Source: Chamaea fasciata (lineage: Eukaryota > Chordata > Aves > Passeriformes > Sylviidae). Taken from it: a stretch of DNA of 64,000 nt. The DNA is taken from the NCBI GenBank assembly GCA_029207755.1, contig JARCOQ010000083.1, forward strand, positions 1 to 64,000. Direction: 5' to 3'. Both the position numbers and the translations under genes were made by a program. Of this stretch, positions 12,301 to 25,895 are shown in pieces (position 1 is the stretch's first letter; each line of letters starts with the position of its first letter). The notes under the pieces were generated by a model. That model had not been told where the DNA came from. It saw only the letters and a program-made list of their open reading frames with translations, and made no database searches.

Positions 12301-14861
12301 ACACTGCTCCAGATGGATAATGATCTGGATGGACGCCAAAGCCATGGATCCCACTCTGGATGCACGCTGTTCTTGATGGACACAGGAGTCATGCATGGGT
12401 CTGTAGATGGAGCCTGGTATGAATGGACAGCACAGCCACGTATCCAGATGGATACTTGCCCAGATGGACAGCAGAGCCGTGGATCTCAAGTGGACAGTGG
12501 TCTCGATGGAAACCAGAGCAATGGATCCCACTGTGGATGGACACTGGTATGGATAGACCTCAGAGCCTTGGATCCCAGCTTTACTCTGTTCTAAATAGAC
12601 TCCAGAGCCATGGATCCGTCTCTGGATGGATGCTGGTCTGGATGGACACCCGAGCCATGGATCCAAATTGGAGCCTGGTCTGGATGGATACAAGGGCCAT
12701 GGATTCCACTCTTGATGGACATTTGTGGAGATAGCAACCAGAGGCATGGATCCGACTCGAGATGGACACTGGTCCTGAAGGACAGTGGTCTAGATGATGA
12801 CCAGAGCCATTCCTCCCACCTTGTATTGACTCTTGCCAGACCCCGAGGCATGGATCCCACTCTGGATGGCCAGTGGTCTGGATGGGCACCAGACCATGGC
12901 TCCCCTATCAATGGACACTGGTCTAGATGGATGCCAGAGCCAATGACTCCAGCTGGACACTGGTGTGGATGGACACCAGAGCAATGGATGCCACTGTGGA
13001 TGGATACGGGTTTGGATGGACATAAGAGCCACGGATCCCAATCTAGATGGACGCTGCTGTGAATAGACACCAGTGCCATGGATCCCACTGTGGATGGACA
13101 CTGGTATGGATAGACATCAGAGCCTTGGATCCCAGCTTGACTGTGTTCTGGATGGAGAGCAGAGTCTTGGATTGGACTCTGGATGGATACTGCTCCAGAT
13201 GGACAGCAGAGTCTTGGATTGGACTCTGGATGGATACTGCTCCAGATGGAACGCAGAGCCATGGATCCCACTCTTGGTGGATACTGGTCTGGATGGACTC
13301 CAGAGCCATGGATCCAAATTGGAACCTGTTCTGGATGGATGCAAGGGCCATGGATTCCACTCTGGATGGATACTGCTCCAGTTAGCAACCAGAGTCATAG
13401 ATCCGAATCCAGATGGAGACTGGTCCAGATGGACACTGGTCCGGATGGTGACCAGAGCCATTCCTCCCACCTTGTATTGATAGTGGTCTTGCCAGACCCC
13501 GAGGCATGCATCCCACTCTGGATGGCCAGTGGTCTGGATGGGCTCCAGACCATGGATCCCCTATGAATGGACACTGGTCTAGATGGACGCCAGAGCCATG
13601 GATTCTAGCTGGACACTGGTGTGGATGGACACCAGAGCCATGGATGCCACTGTGGATGGACACTGGTTTGGATGGACATAAGAGCCACGGATCCCAATCT
13701 GGATGGACGCTGCTGTGAATAGACCCCAGAGCCATGGATCCCACAGTGGATTGACAGTGGTCAGGATGGACACCAGAGCAATGGATGCCACTGTGGATGG
13801 ACGCAGGTAGAGATGCACACCAGAGTAATGGTGTCCGCTCTGGATGGACACTGGTATGGATAGACATCAGAGCCTTGGATCCCAGCTTGACTGTGTTCTG
13901 GATGGAGAGCAGAGTCTTGGATTGGACTCTGGATGGATACTGCTCCAGATGGAACGCAGAGCCATGGATCCCACTGTTGGTGGATACTGGTCTGGATGGA
14001 CTCCAGAGCCATGGATCCGTCCCTGGATGGACACAGTTCTGGATGTACACCAGAGCCATAGATCCAAATTGGAGCCTGGTCTGGATGGATGCACGGGCCA
14101 TGGATTCCACTCTGGATGGATACTGCTCCAGTTAGCAACCAGAGTCATGGATCCGAATCCAGATGGAGACTGGTCCAGATGGACACTGGTCCAGATGGTG
14201 ACCAGAGCCATTCCTCCCACCTTGTATTGATAGTGGTCTTGCCAGACCCCGAGGCATGCATCCCACTCTGGATGGCCAGTGGTCTGGATGGGCCCCAGAC
14301 CATGGATCCCCTATGAATGGACACTGGTCTAGATGGACCCCAGAGCCATGGATTCCAGCTGGACACTGGAGTGGATGGACACCGGAGCCATGGATGCCAC
14401 TGTGGATGGACACTGGTTTGGATGGACATAAGAGCCACGGATCCCAATCTGGATGGACGCTGCTGTGAATAGACCCCAGAGCCATGGATCCCACAGTGGA
14501 TTGACAGTGGTCAGGATGGACACCAGAGCAATGGATGCCACTGTGGATGGACGCAGGTAGAGATGCACACCAGAGTAATGGTGTCCGCTCTGGATGGACA
14601 CTGGTCTGGATAGACAGCAGAACCCTGGCTTCCACTCTGGATGGACGCTTGCCTGAATAGACAAAAGAGCTATGGATCCCAGCTTGACACTGGTCTGGAT
14701 GGACACCAGAGCCATGAATCCCACTCTGAATGCACACTACTCGTGATGGACACAAGAGCCATGCATCCCTCTGTGGATGGAGCCTGGTTTGAATGGACAG
14801 CACAGCCATGCATCCTAATGGACACCAGAGCCGTGGATCCCAACTGGACAGTGGTCTCGAT
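9303..14861. repeat. HOR copy 3, long form A-A-B (5559 bp)
   Basis: A units are at 9303-11183 and 11184-13064, and B at 13065-14861. It repeats copy 1 at an offset of 9237 bp. The second A again has CTACGG (near 12034) and GATGATGACC (near 12794), and the B has CACCGGAGCC. The A-A duplication is therefore a shared state, not two separate events with different sequence. Confidence 0.94.
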
Positions 14862-17800
14862 GGACACCAGTGCCATGGATCCCACTGTGGATGGACACTG
14901 GTATGGATAGACATCAGAGCCTTGGATCCCAGCTTGACTGTGTTCTGGATGGAGAGCAGAGTCTTGGATTGGACTCTAGATGGATACTGCTCCAGATGGA
15001 CACCAGAGCCATGGATCCCACTTTGGATGGATCCCAGTCTGGATAGACTCCAGAGCCATGGATCCGTCTCTGGATGGATGCTGGTCTGGATGGACACCCG
15101 AGCCATGGATCCAAATTGGAGCCTGGTCTGGATGGATACAAGGGCCATGGATTCCACCCTTGATGGACACTTGTGGAGATAGCAACCAGAGGCATGGATT
15201 CGACTCGAGATGGACACTGGTGCTGAAGGACAGTGGTCTAGATGGTGACCAGAGCCATTCCTCCCACCTTGTATTGACTCTTGCCAGACCCCGAGGCATG
15301 GATCCCACTCGGGATGGCCAGTGGTCTGGATGGGCACCAGACCATGGCCCTCCTATGAATGGACACTGGTCTTGACGGACGCCAGAGCCATGGATTCCAG
15401 CTGGACACTGCTGTGGATGGACACCAGAGCAATGGATGCCACTGTGGATGGATACTGGTTTGGATGGACATAAGAGCCACGGATCCCAATCTGGATGGAC
15501 GCTGCTGTGAATAGACCCCAGAGCCATGGATCCCACAGTGGATTGACAGTGGTCAGGATGGACACCAGAGCAATGGATGCCACTGTGGATGGACACAGGT
15601 AGAGATGCACACCAGAGTAATGGTGTCCGCTCTGGATGGACACTGGTCAGGATAGACAGCAGAACCCTGGCTTCCACTCTGGATGGACGCTTGCCTGAAT
15701 AGACAAAAGAGCTATGGATCCCAGCTTGACACTGGTCTGGATGGACACCAGAGCCATGGATCCCACTCTGAATGCACACTACTCGTGATGGACACAAGAG
15801 CCATGCATCCCTCTGTGGATGGAGCCTGGTTTGAATGGACAGCACAGCCACGCATCCAGACGGACACCAGAGCCGTGGATCCCAACTGCACAGTGGTCTG
15901 GATGGACACCAGAGCCATGGATCCCACTGTGGATGGACCCTGGTACAGATAGACAGCATAGCCATGGATGCAAAGTGGACACTGCTCCAGATGGATAATG
16001 ATCTGGATGGACGCCAAAGCCATGGATCCCACTCTGGATGCACGCTGTTCTTGATGGACACAGGAGTCATGCATGGGTCTGTAGATGGAGCCTGGTATGA
16101 ATGGACAGCACAGCCACGTATCCAGATGGATACTTGCCCAGATGGACAGCAGAGCCGTGGATCTCAAGTGGACAGTGGTCTCGATGGAAACCAGAGCAAT
16201 GGATCCCACTGTGGATGGACACTGGTATGGATAGACCTCAGAGCCTTGGATCCCAGCTTTACTCTGTTCTAAATAGACTCCAGAGCCATGGATCCGTCTC
16301 TGGATGGATGCTGGTCTGGATGGACACCAGAGCCATGGATCCAAATTGGAGCCTGGTCTGGATGGATACAAGGGCCATGGATTCCACTCTTGATGGACAT
16401 TTGTGGAGATAGCAACCAGAGGCATGGATCCGACTCGAGATGGACACTGGTCCTGAAGGACAGTGGTCTAGATGGTGACCAGAGCCATTCCTCCCACCTT
16501 GTATTGACTCTTGCCAGACCCCGAGGCATGGATCCCACTCTGGATGGCCAGTGGTCTGGATGGGCACCAGACCATGGCTCCCCTATCAATGGACACTGGT
16601 CTAGATGGATGCCAGAGCCAATGACTCCAGCTGGACACTGGTGTGGATGGACACCAGAGCAATGGATGCCACTGTGGATGGATACGGGTTTGGATGGACA
16701 TAAGAGCCACGGATCCCAATCTAGATGGACGCTGCTGTGAATAGACACCAGTGCCATGGATCCCACTGTGGATGGACACTGGTATGGATAGACATCAGAG
16801 CCTTGGATCCCAGCTTGACTGTGTTCTGGATGGAGAGCAGAGTCTTGGATTGGACTCTGGATGGATACTGCTCCAGATGGACAGCAGAGTCTTGGATTGG
16901 ACTCTGGATGGATACTGCTCCAGATGGAACGCAGAGCCATGGATCCCACTCTTGGTGGATACTGGTCTGGATGGACTCCAGAGCCATGGATCCAAATTGG
17001 AACCTGTTCTGGATGGATGCAAGGGCCATGGATTCCACTCTGGATGGATACTGCTCCAGTTAGCAACCAGAGTCATAGATCCGAATCCAGATGGAGACTG
17101 GTCCAGATGGACACTGGTCCGGATGGTGACCAGAGCCATTCCTCCCACCTTGTATTGATAGTGGTCTTGCCAGACCCCGAGGCATGCATCCCGCTCTGGA
17201 TGGCCAGTGGTCTGGATGGGCTCCAGACCATGGATCCCCTATGAATGGACACTGGTCTAGATGGACGCCAGAGCCATGGATTCTAGCTGGACACTGGTGT
17301 AGATGGACACCAGAGCCATGGATGCCACTGTGGATGGACACTGGTTTGGATGGACATAAGAGCCACGGATCCCAATCTGGATGGACGCTGCTGTGAATAG
17401 ACCCCAGAGCCATGGATCCCACAGTGGATTGACAGTGGTCAGGATGGACACCAGAGCAATGGATGCCACTGTGGATGGACGCAGGTAGAGATGCACACCA
17501 GAGTAATGGTGTCCGCTCTGGATGGACACTGGTATGGATAGACATCAGAGCCTTGGATCCCAGCTTGACTGTGTTCTGGATGGAGAGCAGAGTCTTGGAT
17601 TGGACTCTGGATGGATACTGCTCCAGATGGAACGCAGAGCCATGGATCCCACTGTTGGTGGATACTGGTCTGGATGGACTCCAGAGCCATGGATCCGTCC
17701 CTGGATGGACACAGTTCTGGATGGACACCAGAGCCATAGATCCAAATTGGAGCCTGGTCTGGATGGATGCACGGGCCATGGATTCCACTCTGGATGGATA

Positions 17801-18539
17801 CTGCTCCAGTTAGCAACCAGAGTCATGGATCCGAATCCAGATGGAGACTGGTCCAGGTGGACACTGGTCCAGATGGTGACCAGAGCCATTCCTCCCACCT
17901 TGTATTGATAGTGGTCTTGCCAGACCCCGAGGCATGCATCCCACTCTGGATGGCCAGTGGTCTGGATGGGCCCCAGACCATGGATCCCCTATGAATGGAC
18001 ACTGGTCTAGATGGACGCCAGAGCCATGGATTCCAGCTGGACACTGGAGTGGATGGACACCAGAGCCATGGATGCCACTCTGGATGGACACTGGTTTGGA
18101 TGGACATAAGAGCCACGGATCCCAATCTGGATGGACGCTGCTGTGAATAGACCCCAGAGCCATGGATCCCACAGTGGATTGACAGTGGTCAGGATGGACA
18201 CCAGAGCAATGGATGCCACTGTGGATGGACGCAGGTAGAGATGCACACCAGAGTAATGGTGTCCGCTCTGGATGGACACTGGTCTGGATAGACAGCAGAA
18301 CCCTGGCTTCCACTCTGGATGGACGCTTGCCTGAATAGACAAAAGAGCTATGGATCCCAGCTTGACACTGGTCTGGATGGACACCAGAGCCATGAATCCC
18401 ACTCTGAATGCACACTACTCGTGATGGACACAAGAGCCATGCATCCCTCTGTGGATGGAGCCTGGTTTGAATGGACAGCACAGCCATGCATCCTAATGGA
18501 CACCAGAGCCGTGGATCCCAACTGGACAGTGGTCTCGAT
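14862..18539. repeat. HOR copy 4, standard A-B (3678 bp)
   Basis: A is 14862-16742 and B is 16743-18539. The B has CATCCCGCTCTGG near 17187 and GGTGTAGATGG near 17296, both shared only with copy 5. Unlike copy 2, its A has GATGGTGACC. It closes the second 9237 bp superunit (9303-18539). Confidence 0.94.
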
Positions 18540-21500
18540 GGACACCAGTGCCATGGATCCCACTGTGGATGGACACTGGTATGGATAGACATCAGAGCCT
18601 TGGATCCCAGCTTGACTGTGTTCTGGATGGAGAGCAGAGTCTTGGATTGGACTCTAGATGGATACTGCTCCAGATGGACACCAGAGCCATGGATCCCACT
18701 TTGGATGGATCCCAGTCTGGATAGACTCCAGAGCCATGGATCCGTCTCTGGATGGATGCTGGTCTGGATGGACACCCGAGCCATGGATCCAAATTGGAGC
18801 CTGGTCTGGATGGATACAAGGGCCATGGATTCCACCCTTGATGGACACTTGTGGAGATAGCAACCAGAGGCATGGATTCGACTCGAGATGGACACTGGTG
18901 CTGAAGGACAGTGGTCTAGATGGTGACCAGAGCCATTCCTCCCACCTTGTATTGACTCTTGCCAGACCCCGAGGCATGGATCCCACTCGGGATGGCCAGT
19001 GGTCTGGATGGGCACCAGACCATGGCCCTCCTATGAATGGACACTGGTCTTGACGGACGCCAGAGCCATGGATTCCAGCTGGACACTGCTGTGGATGGAC
19101 ACCAGAGCAATGGATGCCACTGTGGATGGATACTGGTTTGGATGGACATAAGAGCCACGGATCCCAATCTGGATGGACGCTGCTGTGAATAGACCCCAGA
19201 GCCATGGATCCCACAGTGGATTGACAGTGGTCAGGATGGACACCAGAGCAATGGATGCCACTGTGGATGGACACAGGTAGAGATGCACACCAGAGTAATG
19301 GTGTCCGCTCTGGATGGACACTGGTCAGGATAGACAGCAGAACCCTGGCTTCCACTCTGGATGGACGCTTGCCTGAATAGACAAAAGAGCTATGGATCCC
19401 AGCTTGACACTGGTCTGGATGGACACCAGAGCCATGGATCCCACTCTGAATGCACACTACTCGTGATGGACACAAGAGCCATGCATCCCTCTGTGGATGG
19501 AGCCTGGTTTGAATGGACAGCACAGCCACGCATCCAGACGGACACCAGAGCCGTGGATCCCAACTGCACAGTGGTCTGGATGGACACCAGAGCCATGGAT
19601 CCCACTGTGGATGGACCCTGGTACAGATAGACAGCATAGCCATGGATGCAAAGTGGACACTGCTCCAGATGGATAATGATCTGGATGGACGCCAAAGCCA
19701 TGGATCCCACTCTGGATGCACGCTGTTCTTGATGGACACAGGAGTCATGCATGGGTCTGTAGATGGAGCCTGGTATGAATGGACAGCACAGCCACGTATC
19801 CAGATGGATACTTGCCCAGATGGACAGCAGAGCCGTGGATCTCAAGTGGACAGTGGTCTCGATGGAAACCAGAGCAATGGATCCCACTGTGGATGGACAC
19901 TGGTATGGATAGACCTCAGAGCCTTGGATCCCAGCTTTACTCTGTTCTAAATAGACTCCAGAGCCATGGATCCGTCTCTGGATGGATGCTGGTCTGGATG
20001 GACACCAGAGCCATGGATCCAAATTGGAGCCTGGTCTGGATGGATACAAGGGCCATGGATTCCACTCTTGATGGACATTTGTGGAGATAGCAACCAGAGG
20101 CATGGATCCGACTCGAGATGGACACTGGTCCTGAAGGACAGTGGTCTAGATGGTGACCAGAGCCATTCCTCCCACCTTGTATTGACTCTTGCCAGACCCC
20201 GAGGCATGGATCCCACTCTGGATGGCCAGTGGTCTGGATGGGCACCAGACCATGGCTCCCCTATCAATGGACACTGGTCTAGATGGATGCCAGAGCCAAT
20301 GACTCCAGCTGGACACTGGTGTGGATGGACACCAGAGCAATGGATGCCACTGTGGATGGATACGGGTTTGGATGGACATAAGAGCCACGGATCCCAATCT
20401 AGATGGACGCTGCTGTGAATAGACACCAGTGCCATGGATCCCACTGTGGATGGACACTGGTATGGATAGACATCAGAGCCTTGGATCCCAGCTTGACTGT
20501 GTTCTGGATGGAGAGCAGAGTCTTGGATTGGACTCTGGATGGATACTGCTCCAGATGGACAGCAGAGTCTTGGATTGGACTCTGGATGGATACTGCTCCA
20601 GATGGAACGCAGAGCCATGGATCCCACTCTTGGTGGATACTGGTCTGGATGGACTCCAGAGCCATGGATCCAAATTGGAACCTGTTCTGGATGGATGCAA
20701 GGGCCATGGATTCCACTCTGGATGGATACTGCTCCAGTTAGCAACCAGAGTCATAGATCCGAATCCAGATGGAGACTGGTCCAGATGGACACTGGTCCGG
20801 ATGGTGACCAGAGCCATTCCTCCCACCTTGTATTGATAGTGGTCTTGCCAGACCCCGAGGCATGCATCCCGCTCTGGATGGCCAGTGGTCTGGATGGGCT
20901 CCAGACCATGGATCCCCTATGAATGGACACTGGTCTAGATGGACGCCAGAGCCATGGATTCTAGCTGGACACTGGTGTAGATGGACACCAGAGCCATGGA
21001 TGCCACTGTGGATGGACACTGGTTTGGATGGACATAAGAGCCACGGATCCCAATCTGGATGGACGCTGCTGTGAATAGACCCCAGAGCCATGGATCCCAC
21101 AGTGGATTGACAGTGGTCAGGATGGACACCAGAGCAATGGATGCCACTGTGGATGGACGCAGGTAGAGATGCACACCAGAGTAATGGTGTCCGCTCTGGA
21201 TGGACACTGGTATGGATAGACATCAGAGCCTTGGATCCCAGCTTGACTGTGTTCTGGATGGAGAGCAGAGTCTTGGATTGGACTCTGGATGGATACTGCT
21301 CCAGATGGAACGCAGAGCCATGGATCCCACTGTTGGTGGATACTGGTCTGGATGGACTCCAGAGCCATGGATCCGTCCCTGGATGGACACAGTTCTGGAT
21401 GGACACCAGAGCCATAGATCCAAATTGGAGCCTGGTCTGGATGGATGCACGGGCCATGGATTCCACTCTGGATGGATACTGCTCCAGTTAGCAACCAGAG

Positions 21501-22217
21501 TCATGGATCCGAATCCAGATGGAGACTGGTCCAGGTGGACACTGGTCCAGATGGTGACCAGAGCCATTCCTCCCACCTTGTATTGATAGTGGTCTTGCCA
21601 GACCCCGAGGCATGCATCCCACTCTGGATGGCCAGTGGTCTGGATGGGCCCCAGACCATGGATCCCCTATGAATGGACACTGGTCTAGATGGACGCCAGA
21701 GCCATGGATTCCAGCTGGACACTGGAGTGGATGGACACCAGAGCCATGGATGCCACTCTGGATGGACACTGGTTTGGATGGACATAAGAGCCACGGATCC
21801 CAATCTGGATGGACGCTGCTGTGAATAGACCCCAGAGCCATGGATCCCACAGTGGATTGACAGTGGTCAGGATGGACACCAGAGCAATGGATGCCACTGT
21901 GGATGGACGCAGGTAGAGATGCACACCAGAGTAATGGTGTCCGCTCTGGATGGACACTGGTCTGGATAGACAGCAGAACCCTGGCTTCCACTCTGGATGG
22001 ACGCTTGCCTGAATAGACAAAAGAGCTATGGATCCCAGCTTGACACTGGTCTGGATGGACACCAGAGCCATGAATCCCACTCTGAATGCACACTACTCGT
22101 GATGGACACAAGAGCCATGCATCCCTCTGTGGATGGAGCCTGGTTTGAATGGACAGCACAGCCACGCATCCAGATGGACACCAGAGCCGTGGATCCCAAC
22201 TGGACAGTGGTCTCGAT
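18540..22217. repeat. HOR copy 5, standard A-B (3678 bp)
   Basis: A is 18540-20420 and B is 20421-22217. Its B shares the CATCCCGCTCTGG and GGTGTAGATGG variants with copy 4. Its b3 end reads CACGCATCCAGATGG (near 22163), whereas copies 1-4 read CATGCATCCTAATGG, so it is a transition copy. Confidence 0.94.
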
Positions 22218-25200
22218 GGACACCAGTGCCATGGATCCCACTGTGGATGGACACTGGTATGGATAGACATCAGAGCCTTGGATCCCAGCTTGACTGTGTT
22301 CTGGATGGAGAGCAGAGTCTTGGATTGGACTCTAGATGGATACTGCTCCAGATGGACACCAGAGCCATGGATCCCACTTTGGATGGATCCCAGTCTGGAT
22401 AGACTCCAGAGCCATGGATCCGTCTCTGGATGGATGCTGGTCTGGATGGACACCCGAGCCATGGATCCAAATTGGAGCCTGGTCTGGATGGATACAAGGG
22501 CCATGGATTCCACCCTTGATGGACACTTGTGGAGATAGCAACCAGAGGCATGGATTCGACTCGAGATGGACACTGGTGCTGAAGGACAGTGGTCTAGATG
22601 GTGACCAGAGCCATTCCTCCCACCTTGTATTGACTCTTGCCAGACCCCGAGGCATGGATCCCACTCGGGATGGCCAGTGGTCTGGATGGGCACCAGACCA
22701 TGGCCCTCCTATGAATGGACACTGGTCTTGACGGACGCCAGAGCCATGGATTCCAGCTGGACACTGCTGTGGATGGACACCAGAGCAATGGATGCCACTG
22801 TGGATGGATACTGGTTTGGATGGACATAAGAGCCACGGATCCCAATCTGGATGGACGCTGCTGTGAATAGACCCCAGAGCCATGGATCCCACAGTGGATT
22901 GACAGTGGTCAGGATGGACACCAGAGCAATGGATGCCACTGTGGATGGACACAGGTAGAGATGCACACCAGAGTAATGGTGTCCGCTCTGGATGGACACT
23001 GGTCAGGATAGACAGCAGAACCCTGGCTTCCACTCTGGATGGACGCTTGCCTGAATAGACAAAAGAGCTACGGATCCCAGCTTGACACTGGTCTGGATGG
23101 ACACCAGAGCCATGGATCCCACTCTGAATGCACACTACTCGTGATGGACACAAGAGCCATGCATCCCTCTGTGGATGGAGCCTGGTTTGAATGGACAGCA
23201 CAGCCACGCATCCAGACGGACACCAGAGCCGTGGATCCCAACTGCACAGTGGTCTGGATGGACACCAGAGCCATGGATCCCACTGTGGATGGACCCTGGT
23301 ACAGATAGACAGCATAGCCATGGATGCAAAGTGGACACTGCTCCAGATGGATAATGATCTGGATGGACGCCAAAGCCATGGATCCCACTCTGGATGCACG
23401 CTGTTCTTGATGGACACAGGAGTCATGCATGGGTCTGTAGATGGAGCCTGGTATGAATGGACAGCACAGCCACGTATCCAGATGGATACTTGCCCAGATG
23501 GACAGCAGAGCCGTGGATCTCAAGTGGACAGTGGTCTCGATGGAAACCAGAGCAATGGATCCCACTGTGGATGGACACTGGTATGGATAGACCTCAGAGC
23601 CTTGGATCCCAGCTTTACTCTGTTCTAAATAGACTCCAGAGCCATGGATCCGTCTCTGGATGGATGCTGGTCTGGATGGACACCAGAGCCATGGATCCAA
23701 ATTGGAGCCTGGTCTGGATGGATACAAGGGCCATGGATTCCACTCTTGATGGACATTTGTGGAGATAGCAACCAGAGGCATGGATCCGACTCGAGATGGA
23801 CACTGGTCCTGAAGGACAGTGGTCTAGATGGTGACCAGAGCCATTCCTCCCACCTTGTATTGACTCTTGCCAGACCCCGAGGCATGGATCCCACTCTGGA
23901 TGGCCAGTGGTCTGGATGGGCACCAGACCATGGCTCCCCTATCAATGGACACTGGTCTAGATGGATGCCAGAGCCAATGACTCCAGCTGGACACTGGTGT
24001 GGATGGACACCAGAGCAATGGATGCCACTGTGGATGGATACGGGTTTGGATGGACATAAGAGCCACGGATCCCAATCTAGATGGACGCTGCTGTGAATAG
24101 ACACCAGTGCCATGGATCCCACTGTGGATGGACACTGGTATGGATAGACATCAGAGCCTTGGATCCCAGCTTGACTGTGTTCTGGATGGAGAGCAGAGTC
24201 TTGGATTGGACTCTGGATGGATACTGCTCCAGATGGACAGCAGAGTCTTGGATTGGACTCTGGATGGATACTGCTCCAGATGGAACGCAGAGCCATGGAT
24301 CCCACTCTTGGTGGATACTGGTCTGGATGGACTCCAGAGCCATGGATCCAAATTGGAACCTGTTCTGGATGGATGCAAGGGCCATGGATTCCACTTTGGA
24401 TGGATACTGCTCCAGTTAGCAACCAGAGTCATAGATCCGAATCCAGATGGAGACTGGTCCAGATGGACACTGGTCCGGATGGTGACCAGAGCCATTCCTC
24501 CCACCTTGTATTGATAGTGGTCTTGCCAGACCCCGAGGCATGCATCCCACTCTGGATGGCCAGTGGTCTGGATGGGCTCCAGACCATGTATCCCCTATGA
24601 ATGGACACTGGTCTAGATGGACGCCAGAGCCATGGATTCTAGCTGGACACTGGTGTGGATGGACACCAGAGCCATGGATGCCACTGTGGATGGATACTGG
24701 TTTGGATGGACATAAGAGCCACGGATCCCAATCTGGATGGACGCTGCTGTGAATAGACACCAGAGCCATGGATCCCACAGTGGATTGACAGTGGTCAGGA
24801 TGGACACCAGAGCAATGGATGCCACTGTGGATGGACGCAGGTAGAGATGCACACCAGAGTAATGGTGTCCGCTCTGGATGGACACTGGTATGGATAGACA
24901 TCAGAGCCTTGGATCCCAGCTTGACTGTGTTCTGGATGGAGAGCAGAGTCTTGGATTGGACTCTGGATGGATACTGCTCCAGATGGAACGCAGAGCCATG
25001 GATCCCACTCTTGGTGGATACTGGTCTGGATGGACTCCAGAGCCATGGATCCGTCCCTGGATGGACACAGTTCTGGATGTACACCAGAGCCATAGATCCA
25101 AATTGGAGCCTGGTCTGGATGGATGCACGGGCCATGGATTCCACTCTGGATGGATACTGCTCCAGTTAGCAACCAGAGTCATGGATCCGAATCCAGATGG

Positions 25201-25895
25201 AGACTGGTCCAGATGGACACTGGTCCAGATGGTGACCAGAGCCATTCCTCCCACCTTGTATTGATAGTGGTCTTGCCAGACCCCGAGGCATGCATCCCAC
25301 TCTGGATGGCCAGTGGTCTGGATGGGCCCCAGACCATGGATCCCCTAAGAATGGACACTGGTCTAGATGGACCCCAGAGCCATGGATTCCAGCTGGACAC
25401 TGGAGTGGATGGACACCAGAGCCATGGATGCCACTGTGGATGGACACTGGTTTGGATGGACATAAGAGCCACGGATCCCAATCTGGATGGACGCTGCTGT
25501 GAATAGACCCCAGAGCCATGGATCCCACAGTGGATTGACAGTGGTCAGGATGGACACCAGAGCAATGGATGCCACTGTGGATGGACGCAGGTAGAGATGC
25601 ACACCAGAGTAATGGTGTCCGCTCTGGATGGACACTGGTCTGGATAGACAGCAGAACCCTGGCTTCCACTCTGGATGGACGCTTGCCTGAATAGACAAAA
25701 GAGCTATGGATCCCAGCTTGACACTGGTCTGGATGGACACCAGAGCCATGAATCCCACTCTGAATGCACACTACTCGTGATGGACACAAGAGCCATGCAT
25801 CCCTCTGTGGATGGAGCCTGGTTTGAATGGACAGCACAGCCATGCATCCAGATGGACACCAGAGCCGTGGATCCCAACTGGACAGTGGTCTCGAT
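22218..25895. repeat. HOR copy 6, standard A-B (3678 bp)
   Basis: A is 22218-24098 and B is 24099-25895. The A carries CTACGG near 23068. This was the minority (second A) allele in copies 1 and 3, but it is the only allele in copies 6-9. After the first end motif of B it reads AGACACCAGAG (24754) where copies 1-5 read AGACCCCAGAG. Private variants include CCACTTTGG near 24391 within b1 and CCATGTATCCC near 24586. Confidence 0.94.
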
